Shown piece by piece: positions 16,489-25,757 of a stretch of DNA of 50,093 bases. A model generated the notes under the pieces. That model ran no database searches and was not told the origin of the DNA. It worked only from the letters and a program-made list of their open reading frames with translations. The stretch covers positions 1-50,093 of the forward strand of contig JAHJTV010000091.1 of NCBI GenBank assembly GCA_018829445.1, written 5' to 3'. Within the stretch, counting starts at the first letter, position 1. Each line of letters begins with the position of its first letter. The DNA comes from a bacterium (GTDB taxonomy: Bacteria; SAR324; XYD2-FULL-50-16). The translations under genes and the position numbers were made by a program.

Positions 16489-18360
16489 TTATGATTCAAT
16501 AACCACTAGAACATCATTCGTTTGGACCGCATCTTCCGGGCCCACTCTGATGGATATTACCTTTCCCGTCTTGGGTGCGGTAATATCCGTTTCCATTTTC
16601 ATTGCTTCCATTATAAGGAGAGACTGGTGCTCCTTTATCTGGTCGCCAACCTTAACATTAACTTTCAGGATTTTTCCCGGGATCTGCGCTTTTACCTCAA
16701 TGCCTGAAGCGGTTTGTTCCTCATTGGCACCCGGGGCAGGTTTTTGGGGTTGAATGGCTGTTGCCTGAGAATGTGGTGGTGGAGAGGCTGAAGCAGGTTG
16801 GAATTGTGGCGCTGCTTGAACTCCTGCAGTCATTGGAACGCTATCACCCTTCCCCATAATCATGGTATAGGAGCGGTTTTCCATTGAAATAGCATAATGG
16901 CTCTGACCGCTGACTCCATTAATGGTTTTTGAAACACTGATTTTAGTGGGCAGATCATCATCCTCCTTTTTCTTTTTTCTGACGGTAGTCTTCGCATTTC
17001 CCAAAAGATAATCAACTCCTTTTGATTCACAGCTGGCGACAACAAAAATGTTTTCATCATTCACCGGCAGATTATGTTTTTCCAGCAATTTAACCGCGAT
17101 CGGAATTCCAGGTTGCAGAACATCCAGGGGATCATCTTTAAAGACCGGTTTTCCCAGTTGCTCCGATGCCAGCCTTACAATTTCCGGATCAGGCTCAACC
17201 GGCGTTTTCCCAAAGTAACCCAGCACCATATTTCCATAATTGGGATTAATCTTCTTCCACTTGCCCATGGTGACATTCAAGTAGGCCTGTTGAAAATAAA
17301 ACTGAGATACGGGCGTTACTGAAGAACCAAATCCACCCAGTCTTACAACCTCCGTCATCTCTTTTATCACCTTGCCGTAAAGGTGAAGTGTTTGCGTATC
17401 TCTCATCATCATAGTGTTGGCAGTCAGTGCGCCGCCCGGCATGGGAGATAGTACAATCTTGGGTGAGGTCATTTTTGCTTCCGGTGGGAAGAAATAGTCT
17501 TCCATCGCTTTTTCAAATATCTCTTCGGCGATCATTAGTTTTTCAACATCAACATCCAGAGAATAGTCCGTTCCTTTTAATACTTGAATCATGGAGAGAA
17601 TGTCCGGCTGGGAAGTGCCTCCGCTGACCGGGCTTTTCGATAAATCGATTCCGTCGGCGCCTCCTTCAATCGCTGCCAGATTCTGTTGGATACCTATTCC
17701 GGCTGTATCATGGGTATGAAACCATAGGATGGTTCCTTCAGGACACAGTTTTCGAGCCCGGCCAAAGGTTTCGTGGATTTTTCTGGGATTAGCCGTTCCA
17801 GTGGCGTCTTTAAAACAGATCGAATCAAAGGGAATATCCGAAGCGAGCAGCTCTTTGAGGGTGGCAATATAAAAATCGGCAGTATGTGCACCTTCACAGC
17901 CAGGTGGGAGCTCCATAACGGTTATTACAATCTGATGTTTCAGGCCGTGATGGCTAATCCGCTCCCCTGAGTATTTTAGATTTCGAATATCGTTAAGAGC
18001 GTCAAAATTACGGATGGTGGTCATCCCGTGCTTCTTAAACATCTTGGCATGAAGATCAATGATATCTCTGGGCTGCTGTTGCAAAGCAACAACATTGATT
18101 CCCCTGGCCAGGGTTTGCAGATTGGCTTGCGGACCGGTTGTTTTACGGAACTTGTCCATCATATCAAACGCGGACTCATCGCAGTAAAAAAACAGGCTTT
18201 GAAATCGTGCGCCTCCCCCGGCTTCCAGGTGTTGGATTCCGGCTTCAATAGTGGCTTCAATGGCTGGAAGAAAATCATCGGTGTAAACACGAGCACCAAA
18301 AACCGACTGAAATCCATCACGAAAAGAAGTATCCATAAACTTGATTACTTTTTTTCCCAC
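16489..18360 (-). CDS. OadA-like biotin-dependent carboxyltransferase / pyruvate carboxylase subunit B
   Basis: The N-terminal TIM-barrel carboxyltransferase has metal and active-site motifs DTSFRDGFQS, FKDATGTANP (carbamylated Lys) and FHTHDTAG. It is followed by a PYC_OADA domain, a Pro/Ala/Gln-rich linker, and a biotinyl domain with the biotinylated Lys in EAMKMET near the C-terminus. Family members transfer carboxyl groups between oxaloacetate or another acyl donor and biotin. The usual RDAHQS is RDGFQS here, so it is a divergent subgroup. No membrane beta/gamma decarboxylase or biotin carboxylase subunit is adjacent. The start was set at GTG 18360, because AAGGAG lies 6 bases upstream; a TTG at 18384 would place that site inside the gene. 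Confidence 0.85.
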   Translation of the reverse strand: MGKKVIKFMDTSFRDGFQSVFGARVYTDDFLPAIEATIEAGIQHLEAGGGARFQSLFFYCDESAFDMMDKFRKTTGPQANLQTLARGINVVALQQQPRDIIDLHAKMFKKHGMTTIRNFDALNDIRNLKYSGERISHHGLKHQIVITVMELPPGCEGAHTADFYIATLKELLASDIPFDSICFKDATGTANPRKIHETFGRARKLCPEGTILWFHTHDTAGIGIQQNLAAIEGGADGIDLSKSPVSGGTSQPDILSMIQVLKGTDYSLDVDVEKLMIAEEIFEKAMEDYFFPPEAKMTSPKIVLSPMPGGALTANTMMMRDTQTLHLYGKVIKEMTEVVRLGGFGSSVTPVSQFYFQQAYLNVTMGKWKKINPNYGNMVLGYFGKTPVEPDPEIVRLASEQLGKPVFKDDPLDVLQPGIPIAVKLLEKHNLPVNDENIFVVASCESKGVDYLLGNAKTTVRKKKKEDDDLPTKISVSKTINGVSGQSHYAISMENRSYTMIMGKGDSVPMTAGVQAAPQFQPASASPPPHSQATAIQPQKPAPGANEEQTASGIEVKAQIPGKILKVNVKVGDQIKEHQSLLIMEAMKMETDITAPKTGKVISIRVGPEDAVQTNDVLVVIES

Positions 18361-18612
18361 TTTTATCTCCTTGTAGGGTATCAAAGACTTTCAGACCAAT
18401 TTGTCTGTTACTTTTTTTGATCATAACACTTGTTTGTCGTAACTTCTATCAGGTTTTATTTCATATCTGGTCAAAAAGTTCAAATACCTGTTGGTTTACT
18501 CAAACAGGCTGGTCTCGTGAATGTGCTATAAAAAATAAGTCGGAGCATATCTGGATAAAATTGCAGGAATTTTTAAAAGAGAATCATTTTAACAACGGGA
18601 ACAATTAAAGAA
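18361..18612. other. Upstream region of the OadA-like gene
   Basis: AT-rich with no credible gene. The ribosome site AAGGAG for the GTG start lies at about 18367-18372. Confidence 0.4.
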
Positions 18613-18799
18613 TGAGTCCACTCCGAAAAGTATTGTAATGTTCAATTTAGGGCTTTTAACTCAATAATCTAAAAACCATAGAAATTCTGAACCGCTGTCA
18701 TGCCGGACTTGATCCGGCATCCATAAGGTTTAATTAAAAATCTGGATTCCGGCTCGGAGGCCGGAATGACAAGAAAATCAACTTTTCGGAGTAGACTCA
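18613..18799. mobile_element. MITE-like element with 18-bp terminal inverted repeats
   Basis: GAGTCCACTCCGAAAAGT (18614-18631) is matched inversely by ACTTTTCGGAGTAGACTC (18781-18798) with one mismatch. Between the ends lie two internal palindromes: TGCCGGACTTGATCCGGCA and a CCGGCTCGGAGGCCGG arm. No transposase is encoded. A related right half (TTGATCCGGCATCC ... AATGACAAGAAAATCGAC) recurs at 33315-33440, so the element is dispersed. No clear target duplication was seen. Confidence 0.75.
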
Positions 18800-18923
18800 A
18801 GAATAATATCCGGAAGGTATTTTTGTAACACACTGGAGAAGTAGAACAGTAACCAGAGGAATTGAAACCCGGTGATTCAGAGAATTTATGCAGGATAGAT
18901 GCAAAAGCCTTGTGAATTCGGGC

Positions 18924-18952
18924 TTGACAACAGAATGTGAGTTTCTTAATAT
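18924..18952 (+). promoter_or_regulatory. Candidate promoter for pyruvate carboxylase
   Basis: TTGACA (18924-18929), 17-base spacer, TAATAT (18947-18952). The -35 is perfect and the -10 weak. It would give a leader of about 230 bases carrying the TAATAAGTGTGACT motif. Confidence 0.35.
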
Positions 18953-19027
18953 TGTTGCAACAATTCTTAAAGGACAATTTTTGGTTAAAAGTTAAATTCT
19001 TGCAATGAGATTTTGACTTTTAAGATC

Positions 19028-19048
19028 TAATAAGTGTGACTCCCTCAC
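19028..19048. promoter_or_regulatory. Shared motif upstream of pyc
   Basis: TAATAAGTGTGACT at 19028-19041 recurs with one mismatch at 23761-23774 upstream of mdh. Here it runs on into CCCTCACA, so TGTGA and TCACA face each other with a 5-base spacer, like a dyad for a CRP/FNR-type regulator. Confidence 0.3.
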
Positions 19049-19186
19049 AAACTTATTCCATCCATATAGATAGTTATCGCAACTGCTAAAGTCAGAAATT
19101 CGTCTTATTTCTTTCTTAAATAGGTTTCATTTTTTCATTTAGGAGTCTGTTTATGCTCCTTATGTATAATATCAAAAGAGAAAAAC

Positions 19187-22100
19187 ATGGAGAACCCAAG
19201 AAAAAAGATCCGTCGTCTGTTAATAGCCAACCGGGGCGAGATCGCCATTCGTGTTATCCGGGCAGCTATTGAACTTGGAATCGATACGATTGCAATTTAT
19301 TCAAAAGAAGATCGCTTTGCCCTGCATCGGTTTAAAGCGGGAGAAAGCTACCTGGTGGGCGAAGGAAAGGGCCCCATCGAAGCATATTTGGACATTGAAG
19401 GTATAATCCGAACAGCCAGGGAAGTGCATGCTGATGCCATTCATCCCGGTTATGGGTTTTTATCGGAAAACCCCGACTTCGTGGAAGCTTGCCAGGAGGC
19501 CGGAATAACATTTGTGGGCCCGCCGGCGGATGCCATGAGAAGACTTGGCAACAAGGTGTCAGCCCGCGGAGTAGCTGTTAAAGCCGGGGCTCCTGTTGTA
19601 CCAGCTAGTGGAGCTCTCCCCTACGATAATGATAAGGAAATCGAGAAGATTGCCGCGAAGGTGGGATACCCGATTATGATCAAAGCCAGTTGGGGCGGTG
19701 GTGGTCGTGGTATGAGAGCAGTGGAAAACAAGGATGATCTGTTGGTACAGGTTGAATCTGCCAGACGGGAAGCAAAAGCTGCCTTTGGGAATGATGAAGT
19801 CTATCTGGAAAAGCTGGTGCGTCGCGCCCGCCATCTTGAGGTACAGGTGATCGGTGATTCATATGGCAATATTTATCATCTTTTTGAACGTGATTGTTCA
19901 CTGCAGAGAAGAAATCAAAAAGTGGTGGAAAGAGCCCCGGCGATTTTTCTAAATAACGAGAAACGCATGAAGCTTTGTAATGCCGCTTTGAGCATTGCAA
20001 AAGCAGCCGGTTACCAGAATGCGGGGACAGTGGAATTTCTCATGGATATGGATACTGAGGAGTTCTATTTCATGGAAGTGAATCCGAGAATCCAAGTGGA
20101 ACATACGGTTACTGAAGAAGTCACCGGCATCGATATTGTAAAGGCCCAAATATCAATAGCTCAGGGAGCCAGACTGGGAACCCCTGAAAGTCATGTCCCC
20201 AAGCAGAAGGATATCAGACTGAACGGTCATGCGATTCAGTGCCGGGTTACGACTGAAGATCCGGAGAACAATTTTATTCCCGATTACGGACGGATCACAG
20301 CCTATCGTGGAGCCAACGGATTTGGTATCCGCCTGGATGGTGGAACAGCTTACTCCGGAGCTGTCATCACCCGACATTATGATTCCTTGTTGGAGAAAGT
20401 CACGGCTTGGGGGCCAACCCCGGAGGAGGCCAGGCTTAGAATAAACCGTGCTCTTCGTGAATTCAGGGTGTTGGGTGTTGCAACCAACCTAAACTTCTTG
20501 GAAAACCTGGTCTGTAACCCTGTTTTTAAGAAAGCGGAATATACCACCCGGTTCATTGACGAAGCCAAAGACCTGTTTAAATTTGCCAAACGGAGAGACA
20601 GGGCAACCAGATTGCTGTCCTTTCTCGGCAATGTGATTGTCAACGGAAATGAGGATGTTGAAGGGAGGACGAAACCTCAGCATGTCCATCAACCGACAGC
20701 GCCGCATTTTAATCCGGAAGATTCTCAACCCGGTTTGAAGCAAATGCTGGACAAGGAAGGACCTGAAGCGGTAGCGCGATGGATGCTGGATCAAAACAGG
20801 CTTCTGATCACAGATGTGACCATGAGGGATGCCCATCAGTCATTGCTGGCAACAAGGGTGCGTACCTATGATATGTTATCCATTTCATCCGCTTACTCCG
20901 CATTATTGCCTAATCTATTCTCAGTTGAGTGCTGGGGAGGAGCTACCTTTGATGTTTCCATGAGGTTTCTGAAGGAGTGCCCATGGGAGAGGTTGCAGGG
21001 ATTAAGACTGGCAATGCCCAACCTTTTAACCCAGATGCTGCTGAGAGCCTCTAACGGTGTTGGCTATACCAATTATCCGGATAATGTTGTCAGGCATTTT
21101 GTCAAGCAGGCGGCGGAAAACGGTATGGATCTCTTTCGGGTATTCGATTCCCTGAACTGGGTTGAAAACATGCGGTTGGCTATGGATGCAGTTATCGAGA
21201 ACAACAAAATCTGTGAGGCTGCCATTTGTTATACCGGCGATATTCTTGATCCCAACCGCAGTAAGTACAGCCTGAAATACTATATCGACATGGCCAAGGA
21301 GCTTGAGAAAGCAGGTGCACACATCCTGGCCATCAAGGATATGGCCGGAGTATTAAAACCGGCAGCTGCTACGGTTCTAATTAAAGCCCTGAAACAGGAA
21401 GTGGGACTACCCATTCATCTTCATTCTCATGATACCAGCGGTATCGCAGCAGCAACACTCCTAGCCGCTGCTGAGGCCGGAGTTGATGCGGTTGATGCTG
21501 CCATGGATTCCATGAGCGGCTTGACAGCACATCCGAATCTTGGCTCTCTGGCCGCTGCTTTGAAATACGGCAACAGGGATACCGAACTGGATCCGAAATC
21601 CCTGGCGATTGTATCCGACTACTGGGAAAAGGTGAGGCGGATGTATGTGGGGTTTGAAAGTGAAATCCGGTCTGGGACATCCGAGGTGTATCTTCATGAA
21701 ATGCCGGGTGGACAATATACGAATCTCAGGCAACAAGCCAGATCGCTTGGAATCGAAGAGCGTTGGTCGGAAGTTGCCAAGGTTTACGCCCAGGTTAACG
21801 AAATGTTTGGTGATATTGTGAAAGTTACACCCAGTTCCAAGGTTGTGGGCGATATGGCTTTGATGATGATTACCAGTGGTTTGACCAGGGAAGACGTTTT
21901 AGATCCGAATAAAGAGATCTCTTTTCCCGAATCTGTCGTTTCCTTTTTCAAAGGAATGATGGGGCAACCGCCGGGAGGATTCCCCAAAGAACTGCAAAAA
22001 AAGATTCTTAAAGGCGAGAAACCGATTACGGTACGCCCCGGAAAGGAGCTTCCACCGGCAGACCTGAAAGCGCTACGTGAAGAAGCGGAAAAAAAGGCGG

Positions 22101-22654
22101 AACGGCAAATCACCGAAGCGGAGTTTGCATCCTACCTGATGTATCCGACTGTTTTTATAAATTATGTAAAATTCCGCAGGCAGTTTGGTAATGTGACTGT
22201 TTTCCCCACCATGAATTTCTACTACGGCATGGTTCCGGACGAGGAGCTATCGGTTGATATCGAGTTCGGGAAAACCCTTATTATTCGTTACCTGGCGCTG
22301 AGTCAGCCGGATGAAGAGGGCAAACGTGAGGTATTTTTTGAACTGAATGGCCAGGCCAGAAATGTCCGCTTAGCGGATAAATCCCAGGTTCCGGAACGAC
22401 CACCCCGTGAAAAAGCCGATACCAGCAATCTGGGTCATGTGGGCGCGCCCATGCCAGGTTTGATATCCAAGGTTCACACCATTGTCGGTCAAGAGGTTGA
22501 GCCGGGAGAAGTGTTGTTGACCATTGAAGCCATGAAAATGGAAACCAATGTCATCGCTGAAATTTGTGGAACGGTGGAGAGAGTCGTAACGCCGTTAGGA
22601 ACACAAATAGACGCAAAAGACCTGCTGGTTGTGATTACGGAGAAAAAAGGCTAG
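19187..22654 (+). CDS. pyc: Pyruvate carboxylase, single-chain
   Basis: Carboxylates pyruvate to oxaloacetate with ATP and bicarbonate, the main anaplerotic reaction. The 1,155 residues hold biotin carboxylase (about 8-460: ANRGEIAIRV, ATP-grasp loop SWGGGGRGM, EVNPRIQVEHT), carboxyltransferase (about 540-830: TMRDAHQSLLATR, carbamylated Lys in LAIKDMAG, metal ligands in HLHSHDTSG), the PYC_OADA region and a biotinyl domain with biotin Lys at K1117 in EAMKMET. Length and order match the tetrameric enzyme. With malate dehydrogenase and two PEPCKs nearby, it completes the pyruvate-oxaloacetate-PEP interconversion set. The ribosome site is weak (AAAGAGAAAAAC). Confidence 0.96.
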   Translation: MENPRKKIRRLLIANRGEIAIRVIRAAIELGIDTIAIYSKEDRFALHRFKAGESYLVGEGKGPIEAYLDIEGIIRTAREVHADAIHPGYGFLSENPDFVEACQEAGITFVGPPADAMRRLGNKVSARGVAVKAGAPVVPASGALPYDNDKEIEKIAAKVGYPIMIKASWGGGGRGMRAVENKDDLLVQVESARREAKAAFGNDEVYLEKLVRRARHLEVQVIGDSYGNIYHLFERDCSLQRRNQKVVERAPAIFLNNEKRMKLCNAALSIAKAAGYQNAGTVEFLMDMDTEEFYFMEVNPRIQVEHTVTEEVTGIDIVKAQISIAQGARLGTPESHVPKQKDIRLNGHAIQCRVTTEDPENNFIPDYGRITAYRGANGFGIRLDGGTAYSGAVITRHYDSLLEKVTAWGPTPEEARLRINRALREFRVLGVATNLNFLENLVCNPVFKKAEYTTRFIDEAKDLFKFAKRRDRATRLLSFLGNVIVNGNEDVEGRTKPQHVHQPTAPHFNPEDSQPGLKQMLDKEGPEAVARWMLDQNRLLITDVTMRDAHQSLLATRVRTYDMLSISSAYSALLPNLFSVECWGGATFDVSMRFLKECPWERLQGLRLAMPNLLTQMLLRASNGVGYTNYPDNVVRHFVKQAAENGMDLFRVFDSLNWVENMRLAMDAVIENNKICEAAICYTGDILDPNRSKYSLKYYIDMAKELEKAGAHILAIKDMAGVLKPAAATVLIKALKQEVGLPIHLHSHDTSGIAAATLLAAAEAGVDAVDAAMDSMSGLTAHPNLGSLAAALKYGNRDTELDPKSLAIVSDYWEKVRRMYVGFESEIRSGTSEVYLHEMPGGQYTNLRQQARSLGIEERWSEVAKVYAQVNEMFGDIVKVTPSSKVVGDMALMMITSGLTREDVLDPNKEISFPESVVSFFKGMMGQPPGGFPKELQKKILKGEKPITVRPGKELPPADLKALREEAEKKAERQITEAEFASYLMYPTVFINYVKFRRQFGNVTVFPTMNFYYGMVPDEELSVDIEFGKTLIIRYLALSQPDEEGKREVFFELNGQARNVRLADKSQVPERPPREKADTSNLGHVGAPMPGLISKVHTIVGQEVEPGEVLLTIEAMKMETNVIAEICGTVERVVTPLGTQIDAKDLLVVITEKKG

Positions 22655-22663
22655 CTTTTAAGT

Positions 22664-22705
22664 AAAAAAAGCCGGTTGACGATTTAATCGTAACCGGCTT
22701 TTTTT
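22664..22705. terminator. Strong bidirectional terminator, pyc / mdh
   Basis: AAAAAAAGCCGGTT (22664-22677) and AACCGGCTTTTTTT (22692-22705), with an inner ACGATT/AATCGT pairing, make a near-perfect U-tailed hairpin readable on both strands. It sits between the converging stops of pyc and mdh. Confidence 0.9.
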
Positions 22706-22724
22706 ATAATATGGAAATCAGTTT

Positions 22725-23678
22725 CTACAGGTTTTCTACAGCTGCATTCAATTCAATTACAGCGTCAACAGAAATCTGAAGGTGTTTTCTTTCTTTTTCA
22801 GTTAGTGGAACTTCAATAACCTCTTCAACTCCACCAGCACCAATCTTAACCGGAACACCAACATACAGTGTCTGGTCAATTCCATATTCACCCTTGCTGA
22901 CTTGTGCGGCACAAGGATAAATACTTTTCTTGTCTTGCAGGTATGCTTGAGCCATGGCAATTGCAGAAGTTGCAGGAGTATAGAAAGCAGATCCTGTCTT
23001 AAGCAGACCTACAATCTCACCACCACCTTTACGGGTGCGATCTACAATCTCTTCCAGACGCTCAGCTGTTATTTTGCCTTGTTCCACTAATTGGTCAAGG
23101 GAAACACCGGCGATACTACTCATTCCCGTTAAAGGAACCATGCTATCACCATGTCCACCAAGTACGTATGCATTTACCTGTTGAACGGAAACACCGAATT
23201 CCCAAGCCAGGAAGGTTTCGAATCTTGCTGAATCCAAAACACCTGCCATTCCGACAACCATGTTTCCGGGAATCCCGGCTGCTTTCTGCAGAACACCAAC
23301 CATAACGTCCAGTGGGTTTGTAATGCAGATTACGAAAGCGTTGGGGCAATTAGCTTTAATTCCTTCACCAACCTGCCTGGTAATCTTTGAATTGATTCCC
23401 AGTAGATCATCCCTGCTCATTCCGGGTTTTCTTGGAATACCTGCAGTATTGATTACAACATCAGCATCCTTGAGATCCTTGTAATCGTTGGTACCGATAA
23501 TTGATGCGTCAAAACCTTCTACAGGACCGCTTTGTGCGAGATCCAGTGCTTTTCCTTGTGGCAGTCCTTCAACAATATCAAATAAAACAACATCACCCAG
23601 GCCTTTTAACAGGGCAAGGTGAGCCAATGTACCACCAATATTTCCGGCACCGATCAGTGCAATTTTTTTTCTAGCCAT
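22725..23678 (-). CDS. mdh: Malate dehydrogenase, LDH-like type
   Basis: NAD-dependent interconversion of malate and oxaloacetate. The Rossmann start KIALIGAGNIGGTLA, cofactor Asp in VVLFDIVEG, substrate-specifying Arg in GIPRKPGMSR (Arg marks malate rather than lactate), VICITNPLDV and the catalytic His in VLGGHGDSMV are all present. The 317-residue length fits the LDH-like MDH class. GGAG precedes ATG by five bases. It converges with pyc over a shared terminator. The TGATAAGTGTGACT motif at 23761 lies about 83 bp upstream. Confidence 0.95.
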   Translation of the reverse strand: MARKKIALIGAGNIGGTLAHLALLKGLGDVVLFDIVEGLPQGKALDLAQSGPVEGFDASIIGTNDYKDLKDADVVINTAGIPRKPGMSRDDLLGINSKITRQVGEGIKANCPNAFVICITNPLDVMVGVLQKAAGIPGNMVVGMAGVLDSARFETFLAWEFGVSVQQVNAYVLGGHGDSMVPLTGMSSIAGVSLDQLVEQGKITAERLEEIVDRTRKGGGEIVGLLKTGSAFYTPATSAIAMAQAYLQDKKSIYPCAAQVSKGEYGIDQTLYVGVPVKIGAGGVEEVIEVPLTEKERKHLQISVDAVIELNAAVENL

Positions 23679-23760
23679 TGTATCTCCATCTAGTAACTGG
23701 TGTTTAAAAAAACATTAAGACAACCCTAGTAAATTCCGAAATAACTTTATCGAGTCGACT

Positions 23761-23774
23761 TGATAAGTGTGACT
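23761..23774. promoter_or_regulatory. Shared motif upstream of mdh
   Basis: TGATAAGTGTGACT, 13 of 14 bases identical to the copy upstream of pyc (19028). It is 83 bp from the mdh start and in the opposite orientation relative to its gene. Function unknown. Confidence 0.3.
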
Positions 23775-23875
23775 GTTTGAGAGAATTTGCGTCAAGTTTC
23801 TTGTATCTGTTAACTTGATACTGGTTGAGTTAAATCAAACGGTTGTCCGGAAAAAAAATCTTCATCCTGCAAGTT

Positions 23876-25546
23876 CTATTTTCCGGGGCATTGGATTCTG
23901 ACTTCTTCGGCAATACGCTTGTTTCCGTAGGCACGGTCAAAATGCAAACTGAACTCTTGAGCCAGTTTACTGGACTTCTCCCTGTATTTGTCCTTATCGG
24001 CCCATGTATTTATTGGATTTAACATCACAGCAGGAACTCCCGGACAGAAATTCGGAATCTCCAGATGAAACTGGCTGTTCTCACTATACTCAACATCGTC
24101 CAACTTACCATCCAAAGCAGCATTCACTATTGAGCGGGTCAAATTGATATCGATTCTTTCTCCGACTCCGTAAGGTCCACCGGTCCAGCCGGTATTGATC
24201 AGGAATACCTTCGCCTTATGTTTTGCCAGCTGATTTCCCAGCAGTTCCGAATAGATTTTTGGCATCAAGGGCATAAAGGGTTGTCCGAAAAACCTGGAGA
24301 AAGTAGTGATGGGCTCAATGACCCCGGTTTCCGTTCCCGCCAGTTTACTGGTATATCCCATTAAAAACCAAAGCATCGCCTGCTCCTGGTTTAAGCGGGA
24401 AACAGGCGGCAAAACCCCGTTTGCATCAGCAGTCAGGAAAACAATGGTTTTAGGATGTCCCCCTTTTGCGGATAATTTGACGTTGGACAGAAAACTCAAG
24501 GGATAACTGGCCCGACTATTGGGCGTTAATCTTTCGTCGGACAGGTCAAAGGTACTGTCGAGGTAGATCATGGCATTTTCAACAATCGCTCCATGCTCCA
24601 GGTAGTGATCCTTGTGAAAAACGGCGTGATATATTTCAGGTTCCTTGGTTTTATCCAGGTTAATCAGTTTGGCATAACAGCCATTCTCAAAATTGGCGAT
24701 TCCTTTATCATTCCAGCCATGCTCATCATCTCCGATAAGAGACCGACCCGGTTCTGCCGATAACGTTGTTTTCCCGGTTCCGGAAAGACCCAAAAACAGG
24801 GCCAGATCACCTTTTTTCCCTTCATTGGCAGAGCAGTGAATCGGGAGAATATTTTCAAACGGCAGGTAAAAATTCATTACCGTGAACATCAGTTTCTTGA
24901 CGCTGCCTGCATAGGCGGAACCATAAACCAGACCAACCCGACGACCAAAATCCATCACTATCGCCATATTGGAAGTCTTTCCATTGGGCAGTTGCCTCAG
25001 CCTGGCGCTGTAGCGCTGGGTATCGATTTTGTCATAGGGCAGTACCAGAATGGTAAAGCCTTTATCACAATAGATGCTTTTGTGAATATCCTTGATCTGG
25101 GGCCTGAACATGTTCAGTGTAAACAAGGATGTCAGGGCTTTATCGGTAACGGTTCGCACCGGCAGAGTGTAAGATGAATCCGCTCCAATTGTCCGATCCG
25201 TTACAAAAATCTTTCGTTTCTTCTCCAGAACACTGACAGCATCATCCCAAAGCATCTCAAATGTTTCCCTGTCAATGGGGATATTGTTTGGCGAGTCCCA
25301 ATCGACGAATTCATCGGTTTCGCGATTGAGGACAATTAATGTATCCCTGGGAGACCGGCCTGTTGATTCAGGCGGAGTTAAGGTGCTTAAAAAACCTTGT
25401 TTGCATGCAAGAGCTTCCCTTCGCTTTACCGCTTCTTTAATGACATCCTTCCTATCCGGGTTTAATATCGCATTGCTGTGGTTAGTAACCAGATTGAAAA
25501 CTTTTTGCTGTAATTCGTTATTATTGTGGGCTTTTTCGGTGTCCAT
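23876..25546 (-). CDS. pckA: Phosphoenolpyruvate carboxykinase (ATP), copy 1
   Basis: Converts oxaloacetate and ATP to PEP, CO2 and ADP. Canonical ATP-type motifs: kinase P-loop GLSGTGKTTLS, metal/ATP motif LIGDDEHGW, and GWTGGPYGVGERI. The start was chosen at ATG 25546 (MDTEKAHN). A TTG at 25609 would add 21 unconserved hydrophobic residues, and the region upstream of the ATG has no good ribosome site either, so the exact start is uncertain. About 556 residues, slightly longer than the usual 530-540. It follows guaA after about 210 bp with a hairpin between, so it probably has its own promoter. Confidence 0.92.
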   Translation of the reverse strand: MDTEKAHNNNELQQKVFNLVTNHSNAILNPDRKDVIKEAVKRREALACKQGFLSTLTPPESTGRSPRDTLIVLNRETDEFVDWDSPNNIPIDRETFEMLWDDAVSVLEKKRKIFVTDRTIGADSSYTLPVRTVTDKALTSLFTLNMFRPQIKDIHKSIYCDKGFTILVLPYDKIDTQRYSARLRQLPNGKTSNMAIVMDFGRRVGLVYGSAYAGSVKKLMFTVMNFYLPFENILPIHCSANEGKKGDLALFLGLSGTGKTTLSAEPGRSLIGDDEHGWNDKGIANFENGCYAKLINLDKTKEPEIYHAVFHKDHYLEHGAIVENAMIYLDSTFDLSDERLTPNSRASYPLSFLSNVKLSAKGGHPKTIVFLTADANGVLPPVSRLNQEQAMLWFLMGYTSKLAGTETGVIEPITTFSRFFGQPFMPLMPKIYSELLGNQLAKHKAKVFLINTGWTGGPYGVGERIDINLTRSIVNAALDGKLDDVEYSENSQFHLEIPNFCPGVPAVMLNPINTWADKDKYREKSSKLAQEFSLHFDRAYGNKRIAEEVRIQCPGK

Positions 25547-25705
25547 TTTTTTTGTTTTCAGAATTAGCAAATATACATATTGAATAAAATTATCCGGGAT
25601 TTCCGCCAAAGTGTTTCTATCTATAAGAGCAGAAAACCGAATTTAGTGATTTGATTCATATCAGTGAACTTATAAGCGATGTAAAAACAGGTTTTAGGTC
25701 CGAAT

Positions 25706-25750
25706 AGAACATCTGGAAGAACTGTCAGGTCAAAAACCTTCCAGTGTTCT
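25706..25750. terminator. Hairpin after guaA
   Basis: AGAACATCTGGAAG (25706-25719) and CTTCCAGTGTTCT (25738-25750) with one mismatch. It lies 8 bases after the guaA stop on the minus strand. The T-run is on the plus strand, so termination efficiency for guaA is uncertain. Confidence 0.5.
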
Positions 25751-25757
25751 TTTTAGA

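Noticed and set aside
18669..18977. Small minus-strand ORF over the MITE
   Set aside because: Its sequence is made of the MITE palindromes; no protein similarity.
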